From CAYMDS01 sp964653195 (lineage in GTDB: Bacteria; Patescibacteriota; Microgenomatia; Levybacterales; UBA12049): a stretch of DNA of 64,000 nucleotides. Shown here piece after piece: positions 8,016 through 17,513 of the stretch; the first letter of the stretch is position 1, and each line of letters starts with the position of its first letter. The notes beneath the pieces are model-generated. The model did not search any database. It had not been told where the DNA came from and saw nothing but the letters and a program-made list of their open reading frames with translations. The stretch is taken from assembly GCA_964653195.1 (NCBI GenBank), contig CAZZCX010000004.1, forward strand, positions 17,417-81,416, in the 5' to 3' direction. Both the position numbers and the translations under genes were made by a program.

Positions 8016-10784
8016 CTATCGGCCGTGGCACTTCTTATATTTTTTTCCACTTCCGCACCAGCATGGATCGTTTCTACCTATTTTTTTATTTACAACTGGC
8101 TTGACTATATGTTTACTAGGAGCGCTACCTGCAGCTTGCTGTATACGGTCAGGGCCAGCTGCAAAACCTGCTCTCTGCCCTTTGCTCTCTGCCTTTTGCT
8201 CTTCGTTCTTAATTAAATGCGTATGCTGATGAGGTACTATTTGCGGTTGGATTTTAAAAATTCTATTCACTATCTCATCATCTATAGCGAAGACTAATTG
8301 CTCAAACATCTTGAATGCCTCATTTTTATATTCAACTAAAGGATCTTTCTGGGCATATCCTCGAAGTCCGATCCCTCCGCGTAAGTCATCTATAGCATCC
8401 AAATGATCCATCCACAATCTATCTATAGAACCTAAAATTACAAATTTTTCCATCTTACGAGTCAATGAGGATCCAAATTGCGTCTCTTTCTTTTTATAAA
8501 TATCATGAGCTATATCTTTTAGAAACTCTATCTTCTCCGTAGCTTCATTGCGTTGCATGAGTTGTTTTTCTATCTGCTTTAAAGAAGAAGTATCAAAAGG
8601 AATTACAGTCTGAAATCTTTCTAGAATTCTTTCATTTACCGAATCTGAACTACTATTGTTTTCTGATTCAGCTAGGGATATTTTTACAAATGTTTCGACT
8701 GCTTTGTCTACTTTTTCAAGTGTCTCATCACGAAGCAAACTACCTTCGTCATCTTTGGATTTGGTTTTATTTTGCTCCATATCCTCTTTCGCTTCAAGTA
8801 TTCTTCTTCGCATTCCATAAACAATTTCTCTTTGTTTATTTAGAACGTCATCATATTCCACCAAATGCTTACGGATATCGAAATTAAATCCTTCTACTTT
8901 GACTTGTGCATGCTCTATAGAACGGGTCACAAGAGCATGTTCAAGCGGAACATCCTCAGGCATATTAAACCGTGTCATAAGACCTGAAATCCGATCTCCG
9001 CCGAAAAGCCTCATGATATCGTCATCAAGAGAAACATAAAATCTGCTGGCACCTGGATCTCCTTGTCGACCTGACCGGCCTCTAAGCTGATTATCGATTC
9101 TTCGCGATTCATGACGCTCTGTCCCTATCACATATAAACCACCTAGAGTGAGCACTTCATCGTGCATCTTTTTCCACGCTTTCCACTCACTGGAATTTAT
9201 ATCCGGCGTACCATCTTTTCCTTTAGGACTTTCTCCACCAAGTACAATATCTACTCCTCGTCCTGCCATATTTGTAGCCACAGTTACTGCTCCTTTTTTA
9301 CCTGCCTGCGCGATAATTTGAGCTTCTCTCGCATGGTTTTTCGCATTTAATACTTCATGTTTGATTCCGCGTCTCCTTAGAAGTTGTGAAAGAATTTCAT
9401 TTTTATCTATTGAAGTGGTACCAACCAAAACCGGCTGTCCAATCTTATGGGCATTCTCAATATCATTTACAACAGCTGTCAACTTAGCTCTAGTTGTCTT
9501 ATATACAGCATCGGCTGAATCAATACGAATCATTGGGTTGTTGGTAGGTATAACGACTACTTCTAATTTGTAAATTTTCTGAAACTCCTCAGCTTCAGTC
9601 ACCGCTGTACCTGTCATACCAGCAAGGTGCGTATACATGCGGAAATAATTCTGAAGAGAAACAGTGGCCAATGTTTTCGATTCTCTTTGAATTGGGACAC
9701 TTTCCTTTGCTTCAATTGCCTGATGTATTCCTTCAGATAGTCTTCTGCCTTCCATCAAGCGACCAGTAAATTCATCAACTAAAATTACCTGATTATCACG
9801 CACTATATAATCTTTTTCTTTATGAAAAAGAGTACGAGCTTTTAATGCTGCTTCCAAATGATAAACAGTATCAAAATCCTTCTCATAAATATCTGTTATA
9901 CCGTATAGTTTCTCGATTTTTCCTATTCCATGATCCGTAAGATGTGCTGTTCGCAGCTTCTCATCAATTTTATAATCGATATCTGATGTTAACTTATCAA
10001 CTACTTTTGAGTATTCGTAATATTTCTGAGAAGGCTCTTCATCAGGCTGTGAGATAATATGCGGAGTCCGGGCTTCATCAATAAGAACTGAATCTACCTC
10101 ATCTACAACAGCAAAATAATAACCTCTCTGCGAAAGATCAGATTCTTCTTGAGCCATATTATCGCGTAAATAATCAAAACCAAACTCTGAATTAATACCG
10201 TATGTTACATCAGCCATATATGCATCCTTTCTCTCCACTGGCTTAAGATGCATTAGGCGATAATCAATGGCTTCTGAATCGGTAAAGGACGTATCATAGA
10301 TATACGACTTATCATGAATTATGGAAGATACTTTTACACCTAAGAGATCAAAAACAGGTCCCATCCAACCGGCATCACGACGAGCGAGGTAATCATTTAC
10401 TGTGACCAAATGAACATTTTTCCCTGTTAAACTATGCAAATATAAGGCTGGAATAGCAGATAAAGTCTTTCCTTCTCCAGTTTTCTGTTCTGCTATTTTT
10501 CCTCTAGCTAAAGCAATAGAGGCCATAAGCTGAACATCAAAATGCCTAAGACCTAGTGATCTTTTTGAAGCTTCACGTACCAGCGCAAATGCTTCAGGCA
10601 ATAGCGAATCGAGAGATTCTCCATCTTTAAATCTTTGTTTAAACTCTTCTGTTTTTTTACTGAAATCTTTTACCTTTAATTTTTCAGCATCTTTTTCCAA
10701 TTCATTAATTTGAACCACGATGGAGCTAAGTTTTTTGATTTCTTTATCGTTGGAGTTTATAAAACGGTTGAGGAATGAAAGCAT
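8016..10784 (-). CDS. secA: Preprotein translocase motor ATPase SecA
   Basis: 922 aa, full length. SecA drives Sec-dependent export through SecYEG. Walker A GEGKT (in EQKTGEGKTLSAIPALYL) and Walker B region DEVDSVLIDEARTP are present, as is the helicase-like segment NMAGRGVDIVLGG. The tail RNDPCWCGSGKKYKKCHGR is an intact zinc-binding SEC-C motif. Before it is a variable linker; residues EEQKAESKGQRAG there are encoded by a 7-nt repeat tract (8165-8201), see findings. Upstream (10785-11039) there is a 255-bp leader with two perfect hairpins. It supplies the export route for the many surface proteins in this window. Confidence 0.97.
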   Translation of the reverse strand: MLSFLNRFINSNDKEIKKLSSIVVQINELEKDAEKLKVKDFSKKTEEFKQRFKDGESLDSLLPEAFALVREASKRSLGLRHFDVQLMASIALARGKIAEQKTGEGKTLSAIPALYLHSLTGKNVHLVTVNDYLARRDAGWMGPVFDLLGVKVSSIIHDKSYIYDTSFTDSEAIDYRLMHLKPVERKDAYMADVTYGINSEFGFDYLRDNMAQEESDLSQRGYYFAVVDEVDSVLIDEARTPHIISQPDEEPSQKYYEYSKVVDKLTSDIDYKIDEKLRTAHLTDHGIGKIEKLYGITDIYEKDFDTVYHLEAALKARTLFHKEKDYIVRDNQVILVDEFTGRLMEGRRLSEGIHQAIEAKESVPIQRESKTLATVSLQNYFRMYTHLAGMTGTAVTEAEEFQKIYKLEVVVIPTNNPMIRIDSADAVYKTTRAKLTAVVNDIENAHKIGQPVLVGTTSIDKNEILSQLLRRRGIKHEVLNAKNHAREAQIIAQAGKKGAVTVATNMAGRGVDIVLGGESPKGKDGTPDINSSEWKAWKKMHDEVLTLGGLYVIGTERHESRRIDNQLRGRSGRQGDPGASRFYVSLDDDIMRLFGGDRISGLMTRFNMPEDVPLEHALVTRSIEHAQVKVEGFNFDIRKHLVEYDDVLNKQREIVYGMRRRILEAKEDMEQNKTKSKDDEGSLLRDETLEKVDKAVETFVKISLAESENNSSSDSVNERILERFQTVIPFDTSSLKQIEKQLMQRNEATEKIEFLKDIAHDIYKKKETQFGSSLTRKMEKFVILGSIDRLWMDHLDAIDDLRGGIGLRGYAQKDPLVEYKNEAFKMFEQLVFAIDDEIVNRIFKIQPQIVPHQHTHLIKNEEQKAESKGQRAGFAAGPDRIQQAAGSAPSKHIVKPVVNKKIGRNDPCWCGSGKKYKKCHGR

Positions 10785-10834
10785 AGCAACTTATTCTAAC
10801 ATAGAATAGCTTCAATTTAAAGCTATCAGAAACG

Positions 10835-10897
10835 ATAATCCCCTCCGTAGGGCAGGGGATTATAAGTAATGCAAATGATAAATTAAAGAAATTTATC
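10835..10897. other. Two perfect hairpins in the secA leader
   Basis: In the 255-bp serS-secA gap, a 10-bp inverted repeat (ATAATCCCCT 10835-10844; AGGGGATTAT 10854-10863) is followed 13 nt later by an 8-bp one (GATAAATT 10877-10884; AATTTATC 10890-10897). Neither ends in a clear T-run for serS. A TATAAT on the minus strand overlaps one arm (10864-10859). They may be a leader structure of secA or a weak serS terminator. Nothing else recognisable is in the gap. Confidence 0.45.
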
Positions 10898-11039
10898 AAC
10901 TATATCTGCAAGCTTTCCCAAACCGAAAGAAAACAGATACCGGTATGGTCTACTTTTTAAGAAATTTTGTCAAGATTTACAATAGCTTCGGATATTTACT
11001 TTTAGATTGGATTAACAATCAGTTTCAAACACAGAAACA

Positions 11040-12299
11040 TTAAATACCTAATATTTCCTTACCCATGTATTTTTGAAGAACTTGAGGAATTTTGACAGTT
11101 CCATCTTTTGTTTGAAAATTTTCAAGTATTGCTATTATTGTCCTTCCGATAGCAAAAGCAGTCCCATTTAAAACACAAAGGTACTTAGTTTTTTCTCCAT
11201 CTTTATATCGCATATTCAAACGGCGAGATTGAAAATCAGTACACGTAGATGTAGAAGTTACTTCCCGATACTTCTTTTGACTCGGCATCCATGCTTCAAT
11301 ATCATATTTTCGAGCTGCCGGAAAACCAAGATCCCCTGAGCACATTTTCACAACCTGGTAAGGGATATCCAACGACTGAAAAAGTTTTTCTTCAAGGCTT
11401 AGTAGATACTCATGTTCTTTATCATCTTCACCCTCAGGCACGAAAGATACCATTTCTACCTTATCAAATTGATGAACTCGTAAGATACCCCTTGTATCTT
11501 TTCCATATGACCCAGCTTCCCGTCTAAATGATGGTGAGAATCCAACATATCGCATTGGCAAATCTTTACTTTTTAGTGTCTCATCCATATGCATAGGCAC
11601 CAATGACTGCTCGGCAGTTCCCACCAAAACTAAATTATCGGATGGAATCTGAAACATATCCTCATCCCCTCCATTTTCCATATACCCAAGTCCAGACATT
11701 GTCTCACGCTTTATAAGGACAGGTGGAGCTACCGGAATAAAACCTTCCGCAGTAAGTAAATCCAATGCAAAACGAACGAGGGCCCACTGAAGAAATACTC
11801 CGTCTCCCTTCAAATATGCAAATCTGGCACCTGATACTTTCGCAGCTCTTTCCATATCCAGAATTCCTAAGCTTTCTCCCAGCTCTAGATGATCTTTGGG
11901 AATAAATGCGAATTGGTTAGGCTCTTTATATTTTCTGATTACATCATTTTCGCTATCATCCTTACCTGTTTTTACATCTGTTTTTGGTGGATTCGGAATA
12001 GTAAGAAGTATAATATGAAGTGCATCTTGTAGTTTTTTCAATTCTAAATCCGCTTTATCAAGATCAGCTTTAAGTAATTTACCCTTCTCAATTAGAGATT
12101 TTCTTTCATCGTCTTTAGCAATTGAGACTTGTTTGGCGAATATATTTCTCTGTTCTCTAAACTTTTGAGTTTCAAGAATTAATGGCTTTATTTTAGATGC
12201 CAGCTCTACAATTTTTTCAACATCTATAGTTACGCCTTTACTCAAAGCAGAATCTTTTATCAATTCTGGATTTTCTAATATGTAATTTAAATCAAGCAT
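11040..12299 (-). CDS. serS: Seryl-tRNA synthetase
   Basis: 419 aa from ATG 12299. It charges tRNA-Ser. The N-terminal coiled-coil arm (about residues 30-100) is followed by the class II core: motif 2 region SPSFRREAGSYGKDTRGILRVHQF and motif 3 NGTAFAIGRTIIAILENFQ. A TTG at 12344 would extend the frame by 15 codons, but the -35 and -10 of a good promoter (12316-12344) lie within that extension, so the ATG giving MLDLNYILENPELI, the standard SerRS N-terminus, is chosen. There is no obvious Shine-Dalgarno; the predicted 5' UTR is only about 10 nt. Confidence 0.95.
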   Translation of the reverse strand: MLDLNYILENPELIKDSALSKGVTIDVEKIVELASKIKPLILETQKFREQRNIFAKQVSIAKDDERKSLIEKGKLLKADLDKADLELKKLQDALHIILLTIPNPPKTDVKTGKDDSENDVIRKYKEPNQFAFIPKDHLELGESLGILDMERAAKVSGARFAYLKGDGVFLQWALVRFALDLLTAEGFIPVAPPVLIKRETMSGLGYMENGGDEDMFQIPSDNLVLVGTAEQSLVPMHMDETLKSKDLPMRYVGFSPSFRREAGSYGKDTRGILRVHQFDKVEMVSFVPEGEDDKEHEYLLSLEEKLFQSLDIPYQVVKMCSGDLGFPAARKYDIEAWMPSQKKYREVTSTSTCTDFQSRRLNMRYKDGEKTKYLCVLNGTAFAIGRTIIAILENFQTKDGTVKIPQVLQKYMGKEILGI

Positions 12300-12315
12300 A
12301 CTATTTACTAAAGGG

Positions 12316-12344
12316 ATTATATTCCATTTACTAAAACCGGTCAA
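12316..12344 (-). promoter_or_regulatory. serS promoter
   Basis: Minus strand TTGACC (12344-12339), 17-nt spacer, TATAAT (12321-12316); 16 nt separate the -10 from the ATG. It fixes the serS start and implies a very short 5' UTR. Confidence 0.75.
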
Positions 12345-12429
12345 CTTGAACCTGCAGCTAGATTAAATCTATTATTAATTTCAAATACAGATTGTGGGTA
12401 TTTAGATATAAATTATTTATATAGGAGAG

Positions 12430-12810
12430 CTACTTTTTCTTAGCTTTACGGGGTGTAGCTTTAGTTTTACTTGCGCTTGAAACTTTCGCTTTAGCAGCTT
12501 TTTTCGCAGTCTTTACCGCCTTGGCAGCTTTTGTAGCCTTTACAGATTTCTTTTTACTTACGACTCCTGATAACGCTCCGCTTGCCACTTTTGTAAGAGA
12601 TGATTTAAGCCTTGCTGCCTTATTATCATGAAGTATATTTTTTTTTGCGGCTTTATCTATAGCTTGATAAGCAGCAGAAATAGCTTCAGTAGTTTTCTCA
12701 AGCTTGGCCACTTTTAGTAATTTCTTGTATGCTTTTTTGATCTTCAAGTTGTCAGCTGTACGCTTTTTATCCTGTCTAAGCTTTTTTTTGGCGTGTTTTA
12801 ATACTGGCAT
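12430..12810 (-). CDS. rpsT: Ribosomal protein S20 with Lys/Ala-rich tail
   Basis: 126 aa; residues 1-84 are a normal S20 (HAKKKLRQDKKRTADNLKIK start, helical core), which binds the 5' domain of 16S rRNA in the small subunit. Residues 85-126 are an extra tail made almost only of Lys, Ala, Ser, Thr and Val, reminiscent of histone H1 tails. Usual S20 length is about 85-90 aa. A promoter with its -10 box ending 6 nt before the ATG implies a leaderless mRNA. It is followed by serS in the same direction, which has its own promoter. Confidence 0.9.
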   Translation of the reverse strand: MPVLKHAKKKLRQDKKRTADNLKIKKAYKKLLKVAKLEKTTEAISAAYQAIDKAAKKNILHDNKAARLKSSLTKVASGALSGVVSKKKSVKATKAAKAVKTAKKAAKAKVSSASKTKATPRKAKKK

Positions 12811-12816
12811 TCACGT

Positions 12817-12845
12817 ATTTTAGCATGCTATACTTGAAAAGACAA
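12817..12845 (-). promoter_or_regulatory. rpsT promoter, leaderless configuration
   Basis: Minus strand TTGTCT (12845-12840), 17-nt spacer, TAAAAT (12822-12817), then exactly 6 nt to the ATG. Confidence 0.65.
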
Positions 12846-12866
12846 TATCAACAAGATATTTGGAGG

Positions 12867-12943
12867 CTAAGATATTGAGATATTAAGCAATTTTCTCCCT
12901 AATTATCTTAATATCCTTATATCTTAATAACTTAATATCTTAG
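12867..12943. repeat. Inverted repeat of AAGATATT-like 8-nt units before murJ
   Basis: Two 21-nt arms (12867-12887 and 12923-12943) are complementary at 19 of 21 positions; each arm consists of imperfect copies of AAGATATT. The hairpin ends 3 bp before the murJ ATG. A sister copy is at 23881-23957. Confidence 0.8.
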
Positions 12944-12946
12944 TCT

Positions 12947-14686
12947 ATGCCTCAAAATATCATCCAAAGGGGAGCAAATTTAATTTTAAAAAGGCAAACA
13001 AATATTCTTTCAGCGGCCTATATCATAATGGCTACTGTAGTTTTTTCACAAATATTGGGAGTTGTGAGACAAAGATTGCTTGCTTCAATTTTCAGTGTTT
13101 CAAATACCCTGGGTATATATGACTACTCTACACTACTTCCTGAAACACTATTTCAGCTTACAATAACCGCAGCTTTGTCTAGCGCATTTATACCAGTTTT
13201 TTCTGAATATTTAGCAAAAGATAAAGAAAAGGAAGGACACATAATGGCATCAACGCTACTGTCTTTAGGTATGTTTATTTTCGCCATAATCTCAATAATA
13301 CTTGGAGTTTTCGCACCTTTCTTTTTAAGTTTCTTTAATCAAGGCGGACAATTTACAGCTTCTCAAATGTCACTTATGGCCAATTTAATGCGCGTATTCA
13401 CCATCGGACAACTCCTTTTTATAATAGGAACATTTATCTCGGCATTCTTACAATCATATAATCATTTTTTTATCTCTGGTATTGCTGCAGCTTTATATAA
13501 CCTAGGTACCATAATAGGAGTTTTATCTCTTTCGTCTACAATTGGAATTTATTCAGCACCCGTAGGAAATATTATTGGTGCTGTGATTTATATACTTGTC
13601 CAAATACCCTTAGCCAGAAAAGTAGGGTTTTCTTTCATACCTTCAACGCGTTATATATTTTCGGAAGGTATAAAAAGAATCGGTATTCTTATGTGGCCTC
13701 GGACAATTTCTTTAATTATTTTTCAGGCTGGAACACTTATTCTCGCTTCTTTCATATCTTTTCTGGGAGATCCCGGGAGAATGTATGTTATTTATAATTT
13801 CGCTAAAACTCTTGCATTTGCACCTGTCGCACTTTTCGGAGCGAGTATCGCACAAGCTGCTTTTCCTGTGCTCTCAAGAGAAAAAAATAATCCTGAAGAG
13901 TTTAAGGCTACATTTATGACAAGCTTTAACCAGATCCTCTATATCATTCTTCCCATCGCAGTACTTATACTTATCCTTCGTGTACCATTAGTCAGATTCG
14001 CATATGGAGCTGACAAGGTAGACTGGGATGCTACAGTCGCAATCGGTAGAACAGTCGCATACTTCACTATAGCTATTGCAGCGCAAGCTTTGATCAACTT
14101 GGTGTCCCGAGCGTTTTATGCTTTGCATGACACTAAATCTCCGCTTATCATCGGCGCTTTAACTACTATCATCATGCTTGTAATTGCATATGTTTCTATT
14201 CTCATTTATCAAACAGGGTTACAAGAATTTGCACTACCTTATTCATTTTTCGAGGGCGTTACTTCAGGCAGTATAAATTTTAATTTCGGTACAGACGGAA
14301 TTGCTTTTGCATATTCTATGGGTAGTTTACTGAATTTAGTTATACTGCTTGTAATCCTAGACAATAAGACTGGTGGATTTCATCGTAAAAAACAAATTAA
14401 AACATTTCTAAAAGTAGGCGTAGCTTCTCTTTTAATGGCTTTTGCATTATATATACCAATAAAACTACTAGATCAGTTAGTTTTTGATACAACTCGCACA
14501 ATAAATCTTATTTTTCTAACAGGAATATCAAGCGCTATTGGCTTGTCTCTTTACCTTTTACTTACCTGGTTATTTGATGTTAAAGAAGCAAAAACATATC
14601 TGCTCATTTTCAAAAAACTCGGCAACTGGAAAGAGATACTTGGAATATCAGATGAAACCATCGATGGTACAAGGGTAAATCCATAA
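12947..14686 (+). CDS. murJ: Lipid II flippase MurJ (MviN family)
   Basis: 579 aa, an integral membrane protein with about 14 hydrophobic segments from residue 22 onward. The N-terminal pattern (AAYIIMATVVFSQILGVVRQRLLA...) and LFQLTITAALSSAFIPVFSEYL are typical of MurJ/MviN, members of the MOP exporter superfamily. It moves undecaprenyl-linked peptidoglycan precursor across the cytoplasmic membrane. The start lies 3 bp after an inverted-repeat spacer, with no Shine-Dalgarno. An alpha/beta hydrolase begins 1 bp after its stop, so the two are co-transcribed. Together with MltG, FtsK and VanW it indicates that this cell makes peptidoglycan. Confidence 0.92.
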   Translation: MPQNIIQRGANLILKRQTNILSAAYIIMATVVFSQILGVVRQRLLASIFSVSNTLGIYDYSTLLPETLFQLTITAALSSAFIPVFSEYLAKDKEKEGHIMASTLLSLGMFIFAIISIILGVFAPFFLSFFNQGGQFTASQMSLMANLMRVFTIGQLLFIIGTFISAFLQSYNHFFISGIAAALYNLGTIIGVLSLSSTIGIYSAPVGNIIGAVIYILVQIPLARKVGFSFIPSTRYIFSEGIKRIGILMWPRTISLIIFQAGTLILASFISFLGDPGRMYVIYNFAKTLAFAPVALFGASIAQAAFPVLSREKNNPEEFKATFMTSFNQILYIILPIAVLILILRVPLVRFAYGADKVDWDATVAIGRTVAYFTIAIAAQALINLVSRAFYALHDTKSPLIIGALTTIIMLVIAYVSILIYQTGLQEFALPYSFFEGVTSGSINFNFGTDGIAFAYSMGSLLNLVILLVILDNKTGGFHRKKQIKTFLKVGVASLLMAFALYIPIKLLDQLVFDTTRTINLIFLTGISSAIGLSLYLLLTWLFDVKEAKTYLLIFKKLGNWKEILGISDETIDGTRVNP

Positions 14687-14687
14687 T

Positions 14688-15335
14688 ATGATTACACACG
14701 CTTTAATTTTATGCGGTTTTTCATATAGAAAAAATAATTACAACAGCTTAATTCAAACCGCACCACATAATTGGAAATTTCACGAATTTAATTACTTCGA
14801 TGTATTAACCTCAAGCAGCAATAATCGCTTTTCAGAGGGAATAAAAAAATATCTTAATAACCTAAATATTAATAAGGTCACGATAATTGCGCATTCACTT
14901 GGCGGTGCATATGCAATCGATTTTGCATATCACCATCCTGAAATGGTGAAAAATATATATTTATTAAATACTGTCGGTATAAAACATAAATATTTATTAT
15001 TCAAATTCATACAACTCTCAATAAAAAACAAAAGGAATAATTTCAGCAAGCATTTCATTGATGATATCAAGGGATTATCCAGTATTCTTAAAACGCCTGT
15101 TAGGCATCTAAGACTACTTAAATACGTAGAGGGAATGAATCTTGAAGTTAGAGCTGCGAAAATCAAAGCTAATACTACATTAATTTGGGGTGAAGATGAT
15201 TATCTACTACCATTAAGTGATGCGAAAAAGTTAAACAATCTGATAAAAAACTCAAAGCTAATTACATTAAAAAATACTGGCCATGACTGGCCCCTTTACT
15301 CCCCAGAATTATTTTGGAAGAACACGGAGGATTAA
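14688..15335 (+). CDS. Alpha/beta hydrolase
   Basis: 215 aa, small for the family (often 250-300). The nucleophile elbow is AHSLGG (Ser70); an Asp in TTLIWGEDDYLLP and a His in KNTGHDWPLYS complete a Ser-Asp-His triad. There is no signal peptide, so it is probably cytoplasmic. The substrate is unknown; esterase, lipase or thioesterase activity are all possible. It starts 1 bp after the murJ stop and is likely translated from the same message. Confidence 0.8.
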   Translation: MITHALILCGFSYRKNNYNSLIQTAPHNWKFHEFNYFDVLTSSSNNRFSEGIKKYLNNLNINKVTIIAHSLGGAYAIDFAYHHPEMVKNIYLLNTVGIKHKYLLFKFIQLSIKNKRNNFSKHFIDDIKGLSSILKTPVRHLRLLKYVEGMNLEVRAAKIKANTTLIWGEDDYLLPLSDAKKLNNLIKNSKLITLKNTGHDWPLYSPELFWKNTED

Positions 15336-15369
15336 TCTATTCTTATCACGTTTTTCAGGAAAATAAGCA

Positions 15370-15397
15370 CAAAAAAACCGCTACTCACGGTTTGTGT
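15370..15397 (-). terminator. Rho-independent terminator of groES-groEL
   Basis: Minus strand AAACCG, 7-nt loop, CGGTTT, followed by further Ts (As at 15371-15377 on the + strand), about 35 bp after the groEL stop. Confidence 0.75.
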
Positions 15398-15429
15398 ATT
15401 GAACCATTTACCTTTAACTATTTACCACT

Positions 15430-17094
15430 TTAATAGTCCATTCCTCCCATACCACCCATACCACCTGGCATTGCTGGTACAGCCGGTTTTTCTTCTGGTA
15501 AATCGGTAATCAATGCTTCAGTTGTAAGAATCATAGTCGCAACTGAGATAGCATTCTCTACAGCAGTACGTACTACCTTTAAGGGATCAATGATACCTTC
15601 TTTTATCATATCGACAGGTTTTGCATTTTCAACTGAATCAAGAGTAAGTACATTAAAACCTTGACCTGTAGCACTCATCTCTCTCGCTTTTGCTATCAAT
15701 TGTCCAGCGTCAAGTCCTGCATTTGTAATTAGTTTAACAAATGGTGCTTCAAGTGCATTTTTTACAATCTCAAATCCAAATATTTCTTCTCTACTTGCTC
15801 CAGCTTTTTCTAATTCTTTCCGATCCATTCTACGTGCTACGTCTAAGAGTGCTACAGCGCCTCCGGGTACAATTCCTTCTTCTAACGCAGCTTTTGTAGC
15901 AGCTACAGCATCATTGACTCTTTCTTTTTTATCTTTCAACTCTACTTCAGTTGCTGCACCTACATTTATAACAGCCACACCTCCTGTAAGTTTTGCAAGT
16001 CTTTCTTGAAGTTTCTCACGATCAAACTCAGAAGTGTTTTCATCAATAGCTCTTCTGATTTGAGAAACTCTCGCTTTTATACCAGAAACTTCACCTTTAC
16101 CACCTATTATTCTTGCATTTTCTTTATCCGCCCATACCTTATCTGCTGTTCCACAATCTTCAATCGTTACACTGTCAAGTTTACGACCTGTATCCTCAGA
16201 AATGACAGTAGCACCAGTCAAAATTGCGATGTCTTCAAGCATTTCTTTTCTCCTATCTCCAAAACCAGGAGCTTTAATAGCTAAAGTATTAAATGTGCCT
16301 CTAAGTTTATTTACAACAAGCGTTGCAAGCGCTTCACCGTCAATATCATCTGCGATAATTACCAAATTCTTAGATACCTTAACGAGATTTTCCAAAAAGG
16401 GAAGTAAATCTTGAAGTGATGAAATCTTTTTATCAGTTACAAGAATGTATGGATTTTCAATTTCCGCTTCCATTCGATCTGAATTAGTTACGAAATAAGC
16501 TGAAACATAACCTTTGTCAAATTCCATTCCCTCCTTATATTCAATTTCGGTAGAAAGACCACGACCCTCCTCAACTGTTACGACACCATCTTTTCCTACC
16601 TTATTCAAAGCATCAGCAATAAGTATACCAAGCTGTGCATCTCCTGCTGATATAGTTGCTACGTTTGCGATATCTGATGCTTTAATGGCTTTACCCATTT
16701 TCTTTAACTCTGCAACTACATACTGACTTGCCTTATCAAGTCCGCGTCTCATGATCATAGGGTTCGCGCCAGCTGTAATCATTTTTATACCTTCAGCAGC
16801 AATTGCTTGTGTCAAAACAGTGGATGTGGTAGTACCGTCTCCGGCAACATCTGCAGTTTTTGATGCAGCTTGCTTAACAAGCTGTGCTCCCATATTCTTA
16901 AATGGATCTTTAAGCTCAATTTCCTTTGCGACAGAAACTCCATCATGAACTACTGATGGTGCTCCCCATTTCTTATCAAGAGCTACATTTCGTCCTCTAG
17001 GTCCAAGAGTTGTCGCAACTGCATCAGCTAACTCGTCAACTCCTTCTTTTAATAATCTTCGTGCTTCTGCACCGTATTTAATTTGTTTTGCCAT
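15430..17094 (-). CDS. groEL: Chaperonin GroEL (Hsp60)
   Basis: 554 aa, full length. It forms the double-ring ATP-driven folding chamber capped by GroES. Signatures: DGTTTSTVLTQAI (nucleotide site), GDRRKEMLEDIAILTG, and the GGM-repeat tail GGMGGMGGMDY. A good Shine-Dalgarno (AAAGGA, 5 nt from the ATG) is present. It is second in the groES-groEL operon; the 99-bp spacer contains a degenerate TTTTTGA repeat that can fold into an imperfect hairpin, which might set the GroES:GroEL ratio. Control is likely by HrcA through the CIRCE-like site upstream of groES. Confidence 0.98.
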   Translation of the reverse strand: MAKQIKYGAEARRLLKEGVDELADAVATTLGPRGRNVALDKKWGAPSVVHDGVSVAKEIELKDPFKNMGAQLVKQAASKTADVAGDGTTTSTVLTQAIAAEGIKMITAGANPMIMRRGLDKASQYVVAELKKMGKAIKASDIANVATISAGDAQLGILIADALNKVGKDGVVTVEEGRGLSTEIEYKEGMEFDKGYVSAYFVTNSDRMEAEIENPYILVTDKKISSLQDLLPFLENLVKVSKNLVIIADDIDGEALATLVVNKLRGTFNTLAIKAPGFGDRRKEMLEDIAILTGATVISEDTGRKLDSVTIEDCGTADKVWADKENARIIGGKGEVSGIKARVSQIRRAIDENTSEFDREKLQERLAKLTGGVAVINVGAATEVELKDKKERVNDAVAATKAALEEGIVPGGAVALLDVARRMDRKELEKAGASREEIFGFEIVKNALEAPFVKLITNAGLDAGQLIAKAREMSATGQGFNVLTLDSVENAKPVDMIKEGIIDPLKVVRTAVENAISVATMILTTEALITDLPEEKPAVPAMPGGMGGMGGMDY

Positions 17095-17112
17095 ATGTTC
17101 CTTTCAGTCAAA

Positions 17113-17190
17113 ATTAAAGATTAGAAATAAAAACTCAGATATATTTTTGATTTTTGATCTGTATTTTTGAGATCTGATCTTTGATTTATT
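17113..17190. repeat. Degenerate TTTTTGA heptamer repeat in the groES-groEL spacer
   Basis: Tandem TTTTTGA copies near 17154-17170 and related units can fold back on the upstream AAAGAT-containing arm. The 14-16 nt core ATCAAAAATCAAAAAT (minus strand) recurs inside the lepA coding sequence at 20187-20210. Confidence 0.6.
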
Positions 17191-17193
17191 ATT

Positions 17194-17493
17194 TTACAAA
17201 ACTATTGCTAGTAAATCTGATTGTTTTACTAATTTCCACTCTTCATTATTTACCTTAACTTCATTTCCGCCCCATTTGGTATACATAACTTTCATACCTA
17301 CTTTTACTATCATTGCTGTTTTTTTGCCATCTTCATTTACAGCACCTTCACCTACTGCCATAACTTCGCCAACTTGTGGTTTTTCTTTTGCTGTTTCGGG
17401 TAGATAAATTCCGCTTTTTGTTTTTACTTCGGCATCTACTGGTCTTACTAAGATATTATCAAATAATGGTTTTATGTTAAATTTGCTTGCCAT
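17194..17493 (-). CDS. groES: Co-chaperonin GroES (Hsp10)
   Basis: 99 aa, normal length. IKPLFDNILVRPVDAEVKT with SGIYLP (mobile loop) and VGEVMAVGEGA are typical. It caps the GroEL ring. It is the first gene of the groES-groEL operon, with a promoter and CIRCE-like operator 20-77 bp upstream of its start. Confidence 0.97.
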   Translation of the reverse strand: MASKFNIKPLFDNILVRPVDAEVKTKSGIYLPETAKEKPQVGEVMAVGEGAVNEDGKKTAMIVKVGMKVMYTKWGGNEVKVNNEEWKLVKQSDLLAIVL

Positions 17494-17513
17494 AATAAGC
17501 TTTTTTGATTATT

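Noticed and set aside
12300..12344. TTG start at 12344 for serS
   Set aside because: The extension contains a -35/17/-10 promoter, and the protein family starts at MLDLNYI.
16006..16948. Several + strand ORFs antisense to groEL
   Set aside because: They are shadows of the strongly biased groEL codons, with Ser/Ile-rich meaningless products.
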